Origin: Diabrotica undecimpunctata
Taxonomy: Eukaryota; Arthropoda; Insecta; Coleoptera; Chrysomelidae
Assembly: GCF_040954645.1 (NCBI RefSeq)
Contig: NC_092804.1
Coordinates: forward strand, 87,418,217 to 87,482,216
DNA: 64,000 bases
Direction: 5' to 3'
The notes below the pieces were generated by a model. It was not told where the DNA came from and did not search any database. It saw only the letters and a program-made list of their open reading frames with translations. Shown here piece by piece: positions 19,859 through 29,560 of the stretch. How positions within the stretch are numbered: position 1 is the first letter of the stretch; each line of letters starts with the position of its first letter. A program made the translations under genes and the position numbers.

Positions 19859-20713
19859 GTTGGCCTTCGAAGAGAAGATGAAAGAGATGGAAAGAAAGAT
19901 GGAGGAAACAGGGACAGCAGAGAGAGGAAACAATCCAATTACAGTAGAGACAAAAGAAGATGAGACGAAATGTAAGTTGGAAACACGAAATTTGAAGGAA
20001 GTGGAGGTTCTGTTCATGTTAAAGTCCCAACTTTTGACAGAAAATCGTCATGGAACAACTACATGAAACAGTTCGAATCAGCTGCAAGAGCGAATGGATG
20101 GTCTGAAAAAGAAAAGGCTGTAAACCTGACTATCGCTCTTCGAGGAGATGCCTTAGATGTGCTTCAGACAATAGCCGTAGAGGAGATGGATGATTTCGAA
20201 CAACTTAAGAAGAGGTTAAATATGTGATATGGCCACGAACATTTGGAGCATGTATATCAATCGCAGCTTAAAAATAGAAGACAAAAGAGAGATGAGGCTC
20301 TTCAAGAATATGAGGTAGATATTGCCAGATTAGTACGATATGCTTATCCAACAGTTCCCGAAGACATGATGGAAAAATTGGCCGTTCAAACATTTATTGA
20401 TGGTCTTCGTGATTATGAAATGCAGAGAACACTGCGATTAGCTCGTTACAAGACGCTGGCTGATGTTTTATCCGCCGCCCTCGAATACGAGTCAGCTACG
20501 CAGGCCTCTGGCGGTTACAGTAAAGTTAGGACTGTAAAAGAAGAAGGAGATGAAGATAAATTTGACCAGCTCGTTAATATGATGAAAAGTATGACATACA
20601 AGAAAACGAAGACCATAAAATGCTGGAATTGTGGCGAAATAGGACACGTACGAAGTTCATGTAAGCACCCTAGGTACGACGCAAATCAAGAAACTCACCA
20701 TCAGGAAAACTAG
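19843..20713 (+). pseudogene. Gag capsid and CCHC part of Gypsy B
   Basis: After the A-run frameshift a further frameshift near 20025 leads to the capsid-like segment WNNYMKQFESAARANGWSEK...VNLTIALRGDALDVL, a TGA at 20225-20227, and LKNRRQKRDEALQEYEVDIA...VQTFIDGLRDYEMQRTLRLA, which is a retrotransposon Gag domain. It ends with one CCHC zinc knuckle, CWNCGEIGHVRSSC (20622-20663), and a stop at 20711-20713. Confidence 0.85.
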
Positions 20714-20724
20714 ACCGGGTCGGC

Positions 20725-21105
20725 CTTAGGGGAGCAGCTTCGACCCGTAACTTTTCCAAAGACCCTCTCATACTAATAGCTTCTTTGAAATGTCGTGAAG
20801 ATAGTGTATATGTAGATGGAGAAATAAATGGTAAAAGGCATACGTTGTTGGTGGATACCGGAGCGACCAGAACCATTATACGCCCGACAGTTATAAACAG
20901 CCGTAAGAAACTGTTACGAACGAGGTTGCGACTTCGCACCGCTACAGGTGAAAATGCCAACATTCATGGAGAAATCCAGGTACAATTAGGAATTGGAGCA
21001 GAAAAGTTCGTCCATACTGTTATAGTTGCTGACATCGAAGAGGATGTTATATTAGGAATGGACGTAATGAATATGCATGGATTCCAATTGGATTTTAAGA
21101 ATTAG
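20725..21105 (+). CDS. Protease of Gypsy B
   Basis: Retropepsin: LLVDTGATRTIIRP carries the catalytic DTG (~20842-20885) and DVILGMDVMNMHGF is the conserved C-terminal strand. The frame is open from about 20725 without an ATG, as expected for a Pol reached by frameshift or readthrough from Gag. TAG at 21103-21105 closes it within a linker and is probably mutational. Confidence 0.85.
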   Translation, partial: LRGAASTRNFSKDPLILIASLKCREDSVYVDGEINGKRHTLLVDTGATRTIIRPTVINSRKKLLRTRLRLRTATGENANIHGEIQVQLGIGAEKFVHTVIVADIEEDVILGMDVMNMHGFQLDFKN

Positions 21106-21132
21106 GTAATCAAAGAGAAAGGGACACCTGTT

Positions 21133-22425
21133 ATGATGGAGCCTTGGAACCATGACGACGAGGTTGGCCGAGGAATCATAATTGGAAAGGAATTGGTGAC
21201 TTCGGCTAAAGAAATACCCAGTGAACATCTAGAAAGAGGAACTTGTGTACCTGTGACATCCATAATCCTTCAGACGACAACATCCGATAATTCCAACGAC
21301 AAATTCGACCAAATGGTTTCAGTTCCTGGACAGTCTCTAAATCAGATGGAGAAAAGGAAATTAAGGGAATTTCTTCGGCAGTATCGTGATATTTTCGTAC
21401 CGAAAGGAGGAAAGACGGGAAGAACTACCGTTGTTAAGCATAAAATTGATACTGGTAATGCTAAACCAATTCGTCTAACAGCTCGACGATTACCACAGAC
21501 GAAAAGAGAGGAAGCTGAAACGATTGTTCAGGAAATGAAGAAAGACGGGGTGATAGAACCTTTTACGAGCCCATGGGTCGTTACCGTTTGCTGAACAACG
21601 TTACCAAGAAAGATAGTTATCCTCTGCCTCGGATCGACGATACATTTTACACATTGGCTGGAAGTAAATTATTTTCTACTTTGGATTTGAAGTCTGGATA
21701 CTGGCAGGTAGAAATGGACCCAGTAGATAAAGAGAAGCCCGCCTTCACCACAGGATCTGGATTGTGGCAATTCAACGTGATGCCATTTGGACTCTGTAAT
21801 GCTCCTGCGACATTTAAGAGGCTTATGGAAAATGTGTAACCCCAAGGGGTTATCTTGGAAAACATGCCCGGTTTATCTAGATGACATAATTGTCTTGGGG
21901 GAGACGTTTGAAGATCATCTGAAGAATTTAGAAAACGTTTTTAATCGACTTAAAGCTGTCCAATTGACGTTAAACCCCAAGAAGTGCCAGCTATTTGAAG
22001 GTAAAGTCAATTATCTGGGTCATATAGTCAGTAAAGAAGGAGTGGCCGTGGATAAGGGAAAAATCGATTCCATTAAGGAATGGCCAGTACCAACGAACAT
22101 ACATCAAGTGAGAAGTTTTCTTGGACTATGTACTTACTACCGGAGGTTAATTAAGAAGTTTGCAGATATCACTAAGCCATTAACGCGACTTACGGAGGAA
22201 GCAAGAGATTACTGCTGGGATACAGACTGCCAAAATGCCTTTGAGACCTTGAAAAAGAATTTAATCACAGCACCAATTTTAGGATATCCACTGCCAGAAG
22301 GAGAGTTCATCTTAGATACAGACGCAAGTAATGTGGGAATCGGAGGAGTGCTATCTCAGATTCAAGGTGGACAGGAACGAGTCCTTGGATATTTTAGTAA
22401 GATTCTTTCAAACGATGCAGTTTAA
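21133..22425 (+). pseudogene. Reverse transcriptase and start of RNase H of Gypsy B
   Basis: Three overlapping frames together give RT: RLPQTKREEAETIVQEMKKD and GVIEPFTSPW (to 21594), NVTKKDSYPLPRIDDTFYTL, FSTLDLKSGYWQVEM, MPFGLCNAPATFKRLME (to 21839), CPVYLDDIIVLGETFEDHL (catalytic YLDD, ~21870), and FLGLCTYYRRLIKKFADI. RNase H begins with FILDTDASNVGIGGVLSQ (~22310) and breaks after YFSKIL at ~22410, where about 60 residues of the domain are deleted; the next recognisable part starts at ~22428 in another frame. Confidence 0.88.
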
Positions 22426-22956
22426 GAATCCAAAGGATCAGATAGCCAGATGGATCGAACGACGATTTCAAGATTGAGCACTGGGCTGGAGTTAGCCACA
22501 GAAACGCTAATTCTCTTTCCATAAGGCCATGCCCAGCAGATTGTTCCCACTGCAACAAAACGAAATCCAAGGAAGCAGCAGTGCTAAGAACAACGATGGT
22601 CAACGACTATGGGACGCCTACTAAGATAAGGGAAGAACAAGAGAGAGAGAGATCCAGTTATACAGAAAATTCGAAAATCTAAAGAGGAAAACCGTCGACC
22701 ACCTTGGCAAGAAATATCAAACCTATGCTCAGTAGTTAAGACGTATTGGGCCCAGTGGGACTCATTTATCATGGAAGATAGCTTGCTCAAACGAGTACTG
22801 GAAAATGATGACGGTTCAGAGAAGAGAAGACAGTTGGTGATCCCAAAGAGCAGAATAGCCTTCTAGTACTTCGTCAGTTACACGACAGTCCATCAGGAGG
22901 GCATTTCGGTGTAAAGAAAACAAACCATTCAGCGAATTCGGGAACAGTTTTATTGG
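22426..22956 (+). pseudogene. RNase H tail and integrase zinc region of Gypsy B
   Basis: Frameshifted remains: NPKDQIARWIERR, an HWAGVSHRNANSLS end of RNase H, and a CPADCSHCNKT-like cysteine cluster (~22530-22560), then a linker. The integrase H2C2 region is present but broken around 22800-22950. The RNase H active-site centre is missing, so this copy cannot reverse-transcribe on its own. Confidence 0.7.
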
Positions 22957-24264
22957 ATGAACAGTTCCGACGACGTAAAGGACTGGTGTAAGAAATGTAC
23001 TATTTGTGCCTCGAGTAACGGGCCTCACCGAAAAAGGAGAGGTCCTATGAGACAATATAATGTTGGAAGCCCGTTTGAAAGAATAGCTTTGGACATCGCT
23101 GAGCCATTTCCAGAAAGTGAAAATGGAGGCAAGTACATGTTGGTAGTAATGGATTACTTCACTAAGTGGGTCGAGATTTACGCACTTCCAGACTAGAAGG
23201 ACGCCAACGTTGCAGATAAGTTGACCTAAGAATATATCTGCCGATTTGGAGTGCCTTTGGAGATCCATAGTGACCAACGAAGGAACTTCGAAAGCGATCT
23301 ATTCCAAGGAATATGTGATAAACTAGGCATAAAGAAAACAAGAACTACAGCGTATCATCGGCAATCGGATGGTATGGTAGAACGGATGAATAGGACAGTT
23401 GGCAAGTATTTGACAAAGATTGTGTCCGATCATCAGCGAGACTGGGACCAGTATCTTCCGTTCTTCACAATGGCCTACAGATCTGCTGTTAACGAATCAA
23501 CAGGCCAGACACCAGCCAGGGTCGTATTCGGACGCGAGATGCGACTACCTTGTGATCTAGAGTTTGGGTGTCGGCCTGGAGAAGATTTAGCAGGTGAAGA
23601 TTATCTGATTGAATTACGAAGAAGAATGGACGATGTACACGAGTTGCTCCGTTCCCATCTTCAGATCGCTAGCGACCGAATGAAGAAACGATACGATACG
23701 CAATCCGAAAAGGGGTGCTTTAAGAAGAACGACAAAGTCTGGCTCTATAATCCCAAAAAGCGAAAAGGTTGTTCTCCCAAATTGCAGCCGTTTTGGGAAG
23801 GTCCATACCTCATTATGGAGAAGATCAACGATGTCATCTACCGAATAAGCAAGATTCCGAGGGGAAAGCCGATGATAGTACACCATAACCGGCTGGCGTC
23901 TTTCGAAGGTGACCACGACGTAGATGAAGAAGTAGAAGTAAACCACGTCCAAGATGTGTCTGACCTCACGTTTGGGGAATTCATGGGGGCCTATGGAGGT
24001 ACCGGTAAAGCAAGACATGGTGTTACCACTGAAGAAAAGCAAGATCTACTTGCGCTTCCCGATGACTACTCGCTGGCCCTTACCATTCCGGCCAGTATCA
24101 AAGACGCACCAGGGTTGGCATCCGTCTTTCGAAGGAAGTTCGGTCGAGTTGCAGAACTTCAATGCCAAGTGCCAGCTCCCGGGAAAGCCTTGAAACTCCA
24201 AGATGCATCACATTACCTTTTCTACCTGGTAACAAAAGACACTGCCCGTGACCAACCTACCTAA
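22957..24264 (+). pseudogene. Integrase of Gypsy B and beginning of the fused macrodomain
   Basis: Integrase in two pieces: C-x2-C half (WCKKCTICASSNGPHRKR) and first catalytic Asp region IALDIAEPFPESENGGKY (to 23196, TAG), then from 23251 HSDQRRNFESDLFQGICDKL (second Asp) and TAYHRQSDGMVERMNRTVGK with the third catalytic residue Glu. The GPF-like C-terminal module is PKLQPFWEGPYLIMEKINDV (~23780). After an acidic linker a macrodomain begins near 24040 (DDYSLALTIPASIKDAPGLA, FRRKFGRVAEL, HYLFYLVTKD) and is cut by TAA at 24262-24264. Confidence 0.87.
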
Positions 24265-24438
24265 CGAGATGTATGGGGAGCCTTACTTCAATTGAGAGAG
24301 CACGTACTAGAGTTCGACGTGAAAAAGTTAGCCATGCCAAAGTTGGAGTGCCGCCAATTAGATTGGAGGGTTATCCGAAGTATGGTGGAGGAGATCTTTA
24401 AAGACACCGAAGTCCAGGTGGTAGTCTGTTGCAATCCG
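24040..24438 (+). pseudogene. OARD1/TARG1-like macrodomain at the C-terminus of Gypsy B Pol
   Basis: The segment follows the order of OARD1-type macrodomains: a YSLA strand, an A-G/P-G-L-A-x-x-F-x-x-K-F-G helix (APGLASVFRRKFGRVAEL), a GKALKLQ strand, YLFYLVTKD with the Lys that is catalytic in this family, a Q/K-P-T-Y-like turn broken by TAA, LLQLREHVLEFDVKKLAMPK, and EEIFKDTEVQVVVC. In OARD1 the catalytic Asp sits in a G-C-G-L-D loop; here the loop reads LECRQLDW and is two residues short, so this copy has lost it. The frame is the same on both sides of the stop. Known members remove ADP-ribose from proteins; a role in the retrotransposon is inference. Confidence 0.8.
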
Positions 24439-24471
24439 CATAGTTACTGGAGCGGAGAGAAAACCGTCCCT

Positions 24472-24528
24472 TGTCATTTTTATACAACTGGAAGTTGTAA
24501 AAGTGGGTCCAGTTGCCGATACCAGCAT
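24472..24528 (+). pseudogene. CCCH zinc finger at the end of Gypsy B Pol
   Basis: In frame with the macrodomain: CHFYTTGSCKSGSSCRYQH, i.e. C-x7-C-x5-C-x3-H, the classical RNA-binding CCCH spacing. A proline-rich tail follows and the frame runs into the polypurine tract. All four ligands are intact. Confidence 0.85.
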
Positions 24529-24588
24529 ACCGTTCCAGTTCCAGTCCCGACAAGGTTCCAGGAGGAACCATCTTTTAAGAGAGGGCAA

Positions 24589-24745
24589 TGTTACGATAAA
24601 TTATTATTCATATTAACTGTAAACATCTTTTTCTAACAAGTATTTTTTAGCAGGTAATACCCAAACGGGTCCCCTCTTATACCTGCGATTGGAACTCTCC
24701 AGAAAAGGGTCGAGTAAATTCGTTGGCGACCGAAGATCAAAGAAT
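24589..24745 (+). repeat. Truncated 3' LTR of Gypsy B
   Basis: Starts TGTTACGATAAATTATT right after the purine tract TTTTAAGAGAGGGCAA and matches the 5' LTR up to GACCGAAGATCAAAGAA. The remaining ~350 bp are absent; a MITE-like repeat follows immediately. Confidence 0.9.
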
Positions 24746-24911
24746 ATTGTTCTGAAGCTATTTTTTGACGTTTCAATTTCTACTTCGGAAATCGTTCTCA
24801 AAATACAAACATTAGTAAATTAAACAAATTTTGTTTTTTTGTTACTTACTGAAAAATTCTTCTAATAATTTAAATTTATCTGACTCATCTATATTGACAA
24901 TTCAGACATTG
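24746..24911 (+). repeat. MITE arm copy 1
   Basis: Contains TTTCAATTTCTACTTCGGAA..CTCAAAATACAAA...TTTTTGTTACTT...AAAAATTCTTCTAATAATT...GACTCAT..ATATTGAC..TTCAG, the same ~150-bp unit that forms the inverted arms of the element at 39579-40189. Here it is a single arm joining the truncated LTR to the LINE. Confidence 0.75.
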
Positions 24912-26562
24912 TTAACTTTTAACTGTTGTTTTTTTGCATCCTATAACCATTCCTTCTCATTCACGATCAACTTCTTATAGCCTATTTTTGTCTGTTTTTT
25001 TTTACTTTTTTCTTTTTTTGCTATTCTATATTTTTCTGTATGTCTTTTTATTTTGATGTCAGATCATTATTTATGTAGATGCGATCTTAATGGTAAAACT
25101 CGTATAAGGCTGTATAGAACACTGATAGTCACCGTTCTCACATATGGATCAGAGGCATGGATGCTAACGAAAACAGATGAATCCGCTCTATCCATTTTTG
25201 AAAGAAAGGTGCTACGCAAGATATTCGGAGCGGTCTGTGAGAACGGAATATGGAGGCGTAGATATAACTTTGAACTGCAGAATATCTACAAGCATACGTT
25301 TGGTGGTAAAGATATTACCACTATAATTAAGCGAAACCGCCTGCAGTGGGCAGGACATGTAGCCCGGGCCCCTAAGTCAAACATGATAAAAAAGATTCTA
25401 ACAGCGCAACCCGTGGGAATGAGAAGACGGGGTAGACCAAAGCTGAGGTGGATTAACGGGGTAACACAAGATGCCGAGAAGATCGGAGTCGGCAACTGGA
25501 AAATGCAAGCGAGGGACAGAATAGAATGGCGTAGAAAGCTTGAGAAGGTCGAGGTCCTCTAAGGGCTGTAGCACCAAGATGATGATGATGATGATCTTAA
25601 TGGTATTTCATCTTACTTTTCTTATTTAATATCTCAATTTTATACGTGAATATTTCTCTTTCTATGGCGTAGACTGTTTCTCCTATTTTTGTTGCGTTCC
25701 TCAGTTGTATTTGCACCTGCAGTTCTTGTGATATAAATGCTTCCATGCTTTGTTTTAGTTTATTATCGTCATTTGTATCTATTTTTAAACTATAAATTCA
25801 AACTTCTCTTTTTACTTGTTTTTTTTTTCAGTTGTTCTATTCTGTCTTGTAATTGTTTCATGTCGTTATTTTTTTCGTTCTTTATCTCTTTTAGTTGTTT
25901 ATTACTTTCCATTTGTTTTTTTCTTTCTTTTCCTTTTTCTCCGTGTCACTTTTAGAAGGTGTTCGCTTTGTCATGTTACAATGTAAATACTTTCAAAATG
26001 TCATGCTGCTCTCTTCTCTTCTTCATGCCTCTTCATTCTTCTGCTCGCTTTTTCATCTGTATCAATTTCGCTTCCTATTCTTCTGTTACTTGTATTCATT
26101 TTCTTATTTTAATAAAACTTTTAAATTACGATATCAATTATTAATTAATATTATTTAGTATTTTAATTTAATTCTAATCTAACTTTAATTTCATTTATTC
26201 TAAGGCCGGATCTGGATTTTTGTGATAATATTATGAACCTTTTATTTTAATACCTAATTTCTTGCTGTCACTAATTAAGTTCTTATCTATCAAAAATGCG
26301 TATGAATGCCGAAGCGATTCAACCTCAATATGACTTAGGCATTCGCAAAATTGGTTTTCCCAGCTTTAACAGAATTATGAATTTAATAAATCTTGTTAAA
26401 ATGGTCACAATAGTTCAATTTTAGTTGTCTGATGTTGTTTCTTTAATTCACTATTTAAACATTTGTTTCTGAGCTTTGTTGCATTTTCTTACTTTTAATT
26501 CCCCAATTATTGGAGTTTATTACGAAGCGAAAATCAAGTGTAACTACTGTTGTTACTTGCAG
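24912..26562 (-). mobile_element. LINE 5' part (5' UTR and coiled-coil ORF1), minus strand
   Basis: This is the reverse complement of the sequence at 57385-57800 plus 60654-61490: the same 5' UTR start (26562: CCTGCAAGTAACAACAGTAG), the Lys/Glu-rich ORF1 coding for a coiled coil (KMTKRTSSK-type start, many KEQMESNK-type repeats), and the GATCGCATCTACATAAATAATGATCTGA segment. It contains an inserted LINE tail (25095-25591). Its downstream half is probably 17440-18830. Confidence 0.78.
25053..25562 (+). pseudogene. LINE ORF2 C-terminus (5'-truncated insertion 25095-25591)
   Basis: From ~25095: KTRIRLYRTLIVTVLTYGSE, WMLTKTDESALSIFERKVLR, IFGAVCENGIWRRRYNFEL, RLQWAGHVARAP, RRRGRPKLRWINGV, ending in a stop at 25560-25562 and a (GAT)n tail. 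GATCTTAATGGTA at 25082-25094 is repeated after the tail at ~25593-25606, a 13-bp target-site duplication. The first ~14 residues of the frame belong to the interrupted LINE. This tail is one of the best preserved in the window. Confidence 0.9.
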
Positions 26563-26599
26563 GACCACTGCTATTGATCAATATTCTTGTGTCAATATT

Positions 26600-27790
26600 T
26601 ACATATCTGATTTATCTCTGCTTTCCAACAAATCAGTCGTGTTGATCTACGCCACTAATTTAGGTATTATGATTTATTCAACCACATACACTTGTGGTTG
26701 AGAACTTAATCGTTTTCCTTTAAACTTCCAATTCCGTGTACTATCTTGTGCAAGAGATTCTATATTATCAAGATTAGATGATATAGTAACACATGTATTC
26801 TCGTTTAATTTTACAAAACGTAAATCATTTACATCAAATCGAAAATCATATGATCCACGAGATTATTTACCAAGAGTTTTTGTATCTTGTAAAAGACACT
26901 TCGATAATATATTTTCCCGTAAGGTTCCTGTTGCACGATATCCGCATATTTGTAAATAAAGTAATATATCTCTGCTGGTAAATAAATTATCAAAAAATAC
27001 CCAGTGGCTTGCGGGTTCAGAAATGCAATCTAACACATTAAGTTCTGCCCTTGAATCTAAGGTCAAATCTTCGCAATCTTTTTGCCAGTCTAAAAGTCAA
27101 AATCATAACAGTAGGGACATTGTTTCAATCAATGATGTACATGGTATTTCACAATCCTTTCATCAATAGATAATTCTTTTTTGAAAACTCCATATTGAGG
27201 AGAAGTCTTACTTTGAATCATCTGTCATCTATACATTACATTCAATTTTGCATACATTTTTTATAATATATATACCAAGATCTTCTTCCTCACTCCAATA
27301 TTGCAGCAGAGAGGGTACTTGATAATATCCAGAGAATAAAAGAATATCAATGAATGCTTTGAAGTCATTCCAAGAAAATATAAAACTAGGAGTATTTTTA
27401 CTATCTGCATATCTAATTGTTTCTTTCACAATGTGTTATAATAAATCATTTTTGAAAAATTATTCTGAAATTGCAATAGTAGTTTATTTACCAAATTTTC
27501 ATGATTTACATTATATATTGATCCTTCAGGTGGAAGTTTTGTGTAAACTGGTAAAACTTAAATTACTCTTCTATAAGATAACGTCTTTTCGATTTACCTT
27601 TTTTCGACACTGTTCTTCAGAATATTTGGTGGTGCGGGTTCATTATCAATAAATAGACTCATCGATTTCGGATGATTGTATATTTTTTTAATGATTTGCC
27701 GTTTATTCTCCGTTTACTTTGGCTATTCCTAACAAATCATCATCCGCTTTATCTTCAAGACTCAGGTTCTGGCGGTAGCACTATTATATC
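26600..27790 (-). pseudogene. piggyBac transposase relic
   Basis: Minus-strand pieces in order: N-terminal residues near 27430-27790, FIFSWNDFKAFIDILLFSGYY and QVPSLLQYWSEEEDLG (27229-27429), then ASHWVFFDNLFTSRDILLYL and GYRATGTLRENILSKC (26863-27066), which hold the FDN-x-F-T-S and R-x-A-T-G-T motifs around the second catalytic Asp, and weak remains of the C-terminal part to ~26600. Frameshifts and stops separate the parts. No TTAA termini were located. Confidence 0.82.
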
Positions 27791-28293
27791 AATCAAATAT
27801 GATTAAATATAAAACTTTTAATGCAAATCGCAATAACAAATGTAAATTTAAAGAATACAGGATTTTTACACAGATAAATTCAACTGAATACTGAAATGAT
27901 GCACATTTTGATAACGCTACGTACCAGAGTCCTATTTATAGGATAGTAAATCAAAACTAATAACGACGATTCAACAATAGATATTTCAAATATTTATTCA
28001 CGAATATGGCTTAGAATAAATATTACTTAACAAAAACAATTCATAGAAAGATAAAAAAGTGCCGATATGAAATTTTTATTTTTAAATAATGTGTAAATAT
28101 AAATGCTAAAAGTCAGCAAATGTGTCCAATGTTTATAATGTTTTTATAGAAAGGATATTCGAAATATAATACAACAAAAATTATAATTCGGTTTACTTCA
28201 GCCTAAAATATATATGGAAATTTTTTCAGTGTATTATAAATAGGACGCTCGCATAGGTGTTAAAACTTAAAAAAAATATATTCAATTTCTTAC
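27791..28293. other. Intron of the SLC10-like gene, unassigned AT-rich DNA
   Basis: No coding frame or repeat I can support apart from short A/T runs. Confidence 0.4.
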
Positions 28294-28526
28294 CTGCCAC
28301 GAGAAAAGTTTAAATATGTATGCATTTGTCACAATTGCAAAAATTATAATAAATAATATCAACAACGCTGAGAATCCTTTCATAATTTTTACTAAAAAGT
28401 GGGAAACCTTTTTTAAGTATCTTTGTATTAAATACCCAATTGCCAAAGGTACGACTAATGCTACAACATAAGTCATTATCTCTACATAAGGTACTTTCAA
28501 CTGTGCGTTGTCGAAAATGACTCTGC
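28294..28526 (-). CDS. SLC10-like gene, central exon
   Basis: 233 nt, acceptor TTCTTGCAG at 28527-28528 and donor GTAAGA just below 28294. Phase 1 in, phase 0 out. It encodes VPYVEIMTYVVALVVPLAIG, a basic loop (QRYLKKVSH) and a second strongly hydrophobic stretch (SALLILFIIIFAIVTNAYIF), i.e. two membrane helices of the BASS fold. Confidence 0.92.
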
Positions 28527-28639
28527 CTGCAAGAAGAAATAGTAGTTATTTTAACTTTCCAAATTAGTTATCAGAGATATCATTACTTTAATGAAATTAA
28601 AATAAATAAATAAATAAAATAGTTATCATCCTATAGGGT

Positions 28640-28717
28640 TTCGGACAGAAAAATCCAGGGAAGGAGAGGTGTAGGAAGAAGAATCTCATGGCTGCACAAC
28701 TTGCGGGATTGGTTTAG
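28640..28717 (+). pseudogene. Short LINE tail
   Basis: Reads KIQGRRGVGRRRISWLHNLRDW, a short stretch from just upstream of the C-terminus of a LINE ORF2, similar to the region at 58440-58490 and 44750-44800. Confidence 0.6.
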
Positions 28718-28902
28718 ATGCTGATATATCTAAATTTTTAATGCAGGATTTAAATGTAAAAAAAACTAATACAAGCAAAATAAAAAAACTGACTCGTTTA
28801 ATATAAAGAAAATATTTATCAAATATGTTGTTGAGAATAAATGACAAATTATAAACTAAATTATTTATTTGATATTTCAAGAAAATGTCGAAGAGTTTAT
28901 AT

Positions 28903-29560
28903 TAGTGATGTAACGAATATTCGCATATTTTTGCATATTCAATGTTTTGCGATATAAATATGTATAAGAAAAAAATAATTTGAAGATTAGATTAATAAAA
29001 TAAAAATCCATTCACTTCTCAGTTTTTTTTATTAAGAAAACTCACTTTATTTTACAAGCTTAGAAAACTATAAAATTAGAAAACAAAAAATAAATGATGC
29101 AGTGTAAATAAACAAAAACAAATTATTCTCTGAAACTTTTATTTTAATTTTAGACAATCATCTTGAAAAAGTCTAAGAATTATTAAACTACAAATTAAAA
29201 ATAGTCTATGTGGTTTTATGTAAAGAGTTTAAACAGTTCGATTTCAGTTAATTATAAGTTCAGATAAATTTATTAATTCAGCAATTTTCGGAATAAGATA
29301 CATATTATAATGTACAGTACACTGTAATGTAATACAGTACATGATTTGTATAATAATTTTATTATTCTGAAAATTGCTGAATTACTAAATTTATCTGAAC
29401 TTATCTAACTACACACCTCACGCAAATGAGACTGTCGGTAGTGCCGAAGACAATTAAAATTTCCAAATTAAAAAAAAAACTGAATATTCGTATTCGCGAA
29501 TGTCGGTGGCATATATTCGTATTCGCGAATGTTCAAAAACTGACATTCATTACATCACTA
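28903..29560. mobile_element. 658-bp hAT-type MITE with 8-bp target-site duplication
   Basis: Ends are TAGTGATGTAACGAATATTCG and, inverted, TAGTGATGTAATGAATGTCAG. Flanks are identical 8-mers GTTTATAT (28895-28902 and 29561-29568), the hAT hallmark. Tandem GAATATTCG / ATTCGCGAAT motifs sit subterminally. No transposase frame. The centre holds a further inverted repeat (29257-29403). Confidence 0.9.
29257..29403. repeat. Imperfect palindrome inside the hAT MITE
   Basis: AAGTTCAGATAAATTTATTAATTCAGCAATTTTC..GAATAA (29257-29297) is inverted at ~29362-29403, with a ~65-bp core rich in TACAGTACA motifs. It may be a second MITE nested in the first. Confidence 0.75.

Larger units (their letters stand above)
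18831..24745 (+). mobile_element. Ty3/Gypsy LTR retrotransposon B (SAP-Gag; Pol with macrodomain and CCCH finger)
   Basis: 5' LTR 18831-19335, primer-binding site, Gag, Pol, polypurine tract (24575-24587) and the first ~157 bp of the 3' LTR from 24589, which then stops at 24745. LTR starts share TGTTACGATAAATTAT and about 150 bp of near identity; small differences show moderate age. Gag and Pol are broken by point stops, an A-run frameshift and an RNase H deletion. The accessory domains (SAP at the Gag start; macrodomain and CCCH at the Pol end) are unusual for Gypsy elements. Inserted in a minus-strand LINE. Confidence 0.92.

Noticed and set aside
24292..24636. A separate third gene (env-like) downstream of Gypsy B pol
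   Set aside because: It is in the same frame as the integrase/macrodomain and follows a single stop, so it is the rest of Pol; it has no signal peptide or membrane segment.
25737..26158. Plus-strand Phe/Ser-rich frames at 25.7-26.2 kb and similar minus frames at 60.6-61.0 kb
   Set aside because: They are the antisense of the Lys/Glu-rich LINE ORF1 coiled coil present in both places.
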